Below are positions 63,729-64,000 of a DNA stretch of 64,000 nt, one piece after another. The position numbers were made by a program, and so were the translations under genes. Source of the DNA: Nitrospirillum sp034653355 (GTDB taxonomy: Bacteria; Pseudomonadota; Alphaproteobacteria; Azospirillales; Azospirillaceae); assembly GCF_034653355.1 (NCBI RefSeq), contig NZ_JAYEER010000001.1, forward strand, positions 1,550,001-1,614,000, written 5' to 3'. Numbering within the stretch: the first letter of the stretch is position 1; each line of letters begins with the position of its first letter. The notes under the pieces were generated by a model. It was not told where the DNA came from and searched no databases. It saw only the letters and a list, made by a program, of their open reading frames with translations.

Positions 63729-64000
63729 ATGTCTGATCGGCGAAGCACGCACGAGAACCGCGTGACCGGTGCCATGATCATGAGCGCGGCCGGTGCCGCG
63801 CTTGGCGGATTGCTCTTTGGCATCGACACGGCTGTCATTTCCGGGACCACCTCGGCGCTTCAGGAACGTTTCACGCTCAGCAATTCCGCCCTCGGTTTCA
63901 CAGTAGCCTCAGCGCTTATCGGAACCGTAATAGGCGCATTGGCGGCGGGTTCTCCTGCTGATCGCTTTGGCCGACGCGCGATGCTGGTCACCATTGCCTT
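63729..64000 (+). CDS. Sugar-porter MFS transporter, N-terminal part cut by the window
   Basis: The first 90 codons of a membrane transporter that runs past the window end. After a polar leader, helix 1 has AALGGLLFGIDTAVISGT, the standard start of the sugar-porter group, and the loop after helix 2 reads SPADRFGRRAML, the MFS signature of DRxGRR. ATG 63729 follows AGGAGAAGG. Codons here look slightly less GC-rich than in the neighbour. It lies 182 bases after the STN receptor, beyond the terminator, and probably imports the sugar made available by that receptor, although no product is proven. Confidence 0.9.
   Translation, partial: MSDRRSTHENRVTGAMIMSAAGAALGGLLFGIDTAVISGTTSALQERFTLSNSALGFTVASALIGTVIGALAAGSPADRFGRRAMLVTIA

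Overview
The window is about 64 kb of very GC-rich (estimated by eye, roughly two-thirds G+C), densely packed bacterial chromosome. TonB receptors, Tat/Sec-exported periplasmic enzymes, an HWE-type kinase, FecI/FecR regulation and an alternative complex III/caa3 respiratory operon point to a free-living aerobic Gram-negative alphaproteobacterium. An Azospirillaceae-like relative (Azospirillum/Niveispirillum/Nitrospirillum) would fit, but that is inference from gene content and style, not a search result.

Layout. 0-7 kb: a cut-off regulator end, a small unknown protein, a cyclase-family hydrolase, a TetR regulator, a minus-strand run eutB-eutC-esterase (ethanolamine ammonia-lyase without microcompartment genes), a putative zinc peptidase and TspO. 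7-17.4 kb: a protein with a possible MACPF-like pore-forming region and a beta-trefoil C-terminus, a giant propeller hybrid sensor kinase (frame-broken) with its convergent OmpR-type regulator, an S41 protease, and an M61-like peptidase with less GC-rich sequence next to an insertion-sequence remnant. 17.8-25.2 kb: an exported tyrosinase with a plant-PPO-like tail, a DUF2231 membrane protein plus a sorbosone-dehydrogenase-like lipoprotein, an Ldh-family oxidoreductase and a TonB receptor. 25.4-33 kb: a NarL-type two-component pair divergent from that receptor, a chemoreceptor, a VOC protein, a flavin oxidoreductase and a duplicated DUF6328 membrane protein.

33.1-44.7 kb is the centrepiece: twelve co-directional, mostly overlapping genes encoding alternative complex III (actA-F), a small membrane protein, a SCO copper chaperone and an A2-type caa3 oxidase (subunits II with fused cytochrome c, I, III, IV). 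Together they form a quinol-to-oxygen route that bypasses bc1. 44.7-53.7 kb holds an SDR enzyme, a twice-frameshifted zinc alcohol dehydrogenase, a receiver protein overlapping a CheB-CheR-PAS-HWE kinase fusion, and a PQQ glucose dehydrogenase with a small membrane partner.

53.8-57.1 kb is the kynurenine pathway (kynU-kynA-kynB) divergent from an Lrp-family regulator, with two matching 13-bp inverted repeats 40 bp apart between them. kynB carries a one-base frameshift. 57.1-64 kb: an ABC-F ATPase, then a FecI-type sigma factor, a FecR anti-sigma and an STN-domain TonB receptor (a cell-surface signalling set), and the start of a sugar-porter MFS gene cut by the window edge.

Four coding frameshifts in three genes (hybrid kinase, alcohol dehydrogenase twice, kynB), one of them clearly in a C homopolymer, suggest either recent decay or indel errors in the assembly. 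I saw no tRNA, rRNA, CRISPR array or intact transposon.
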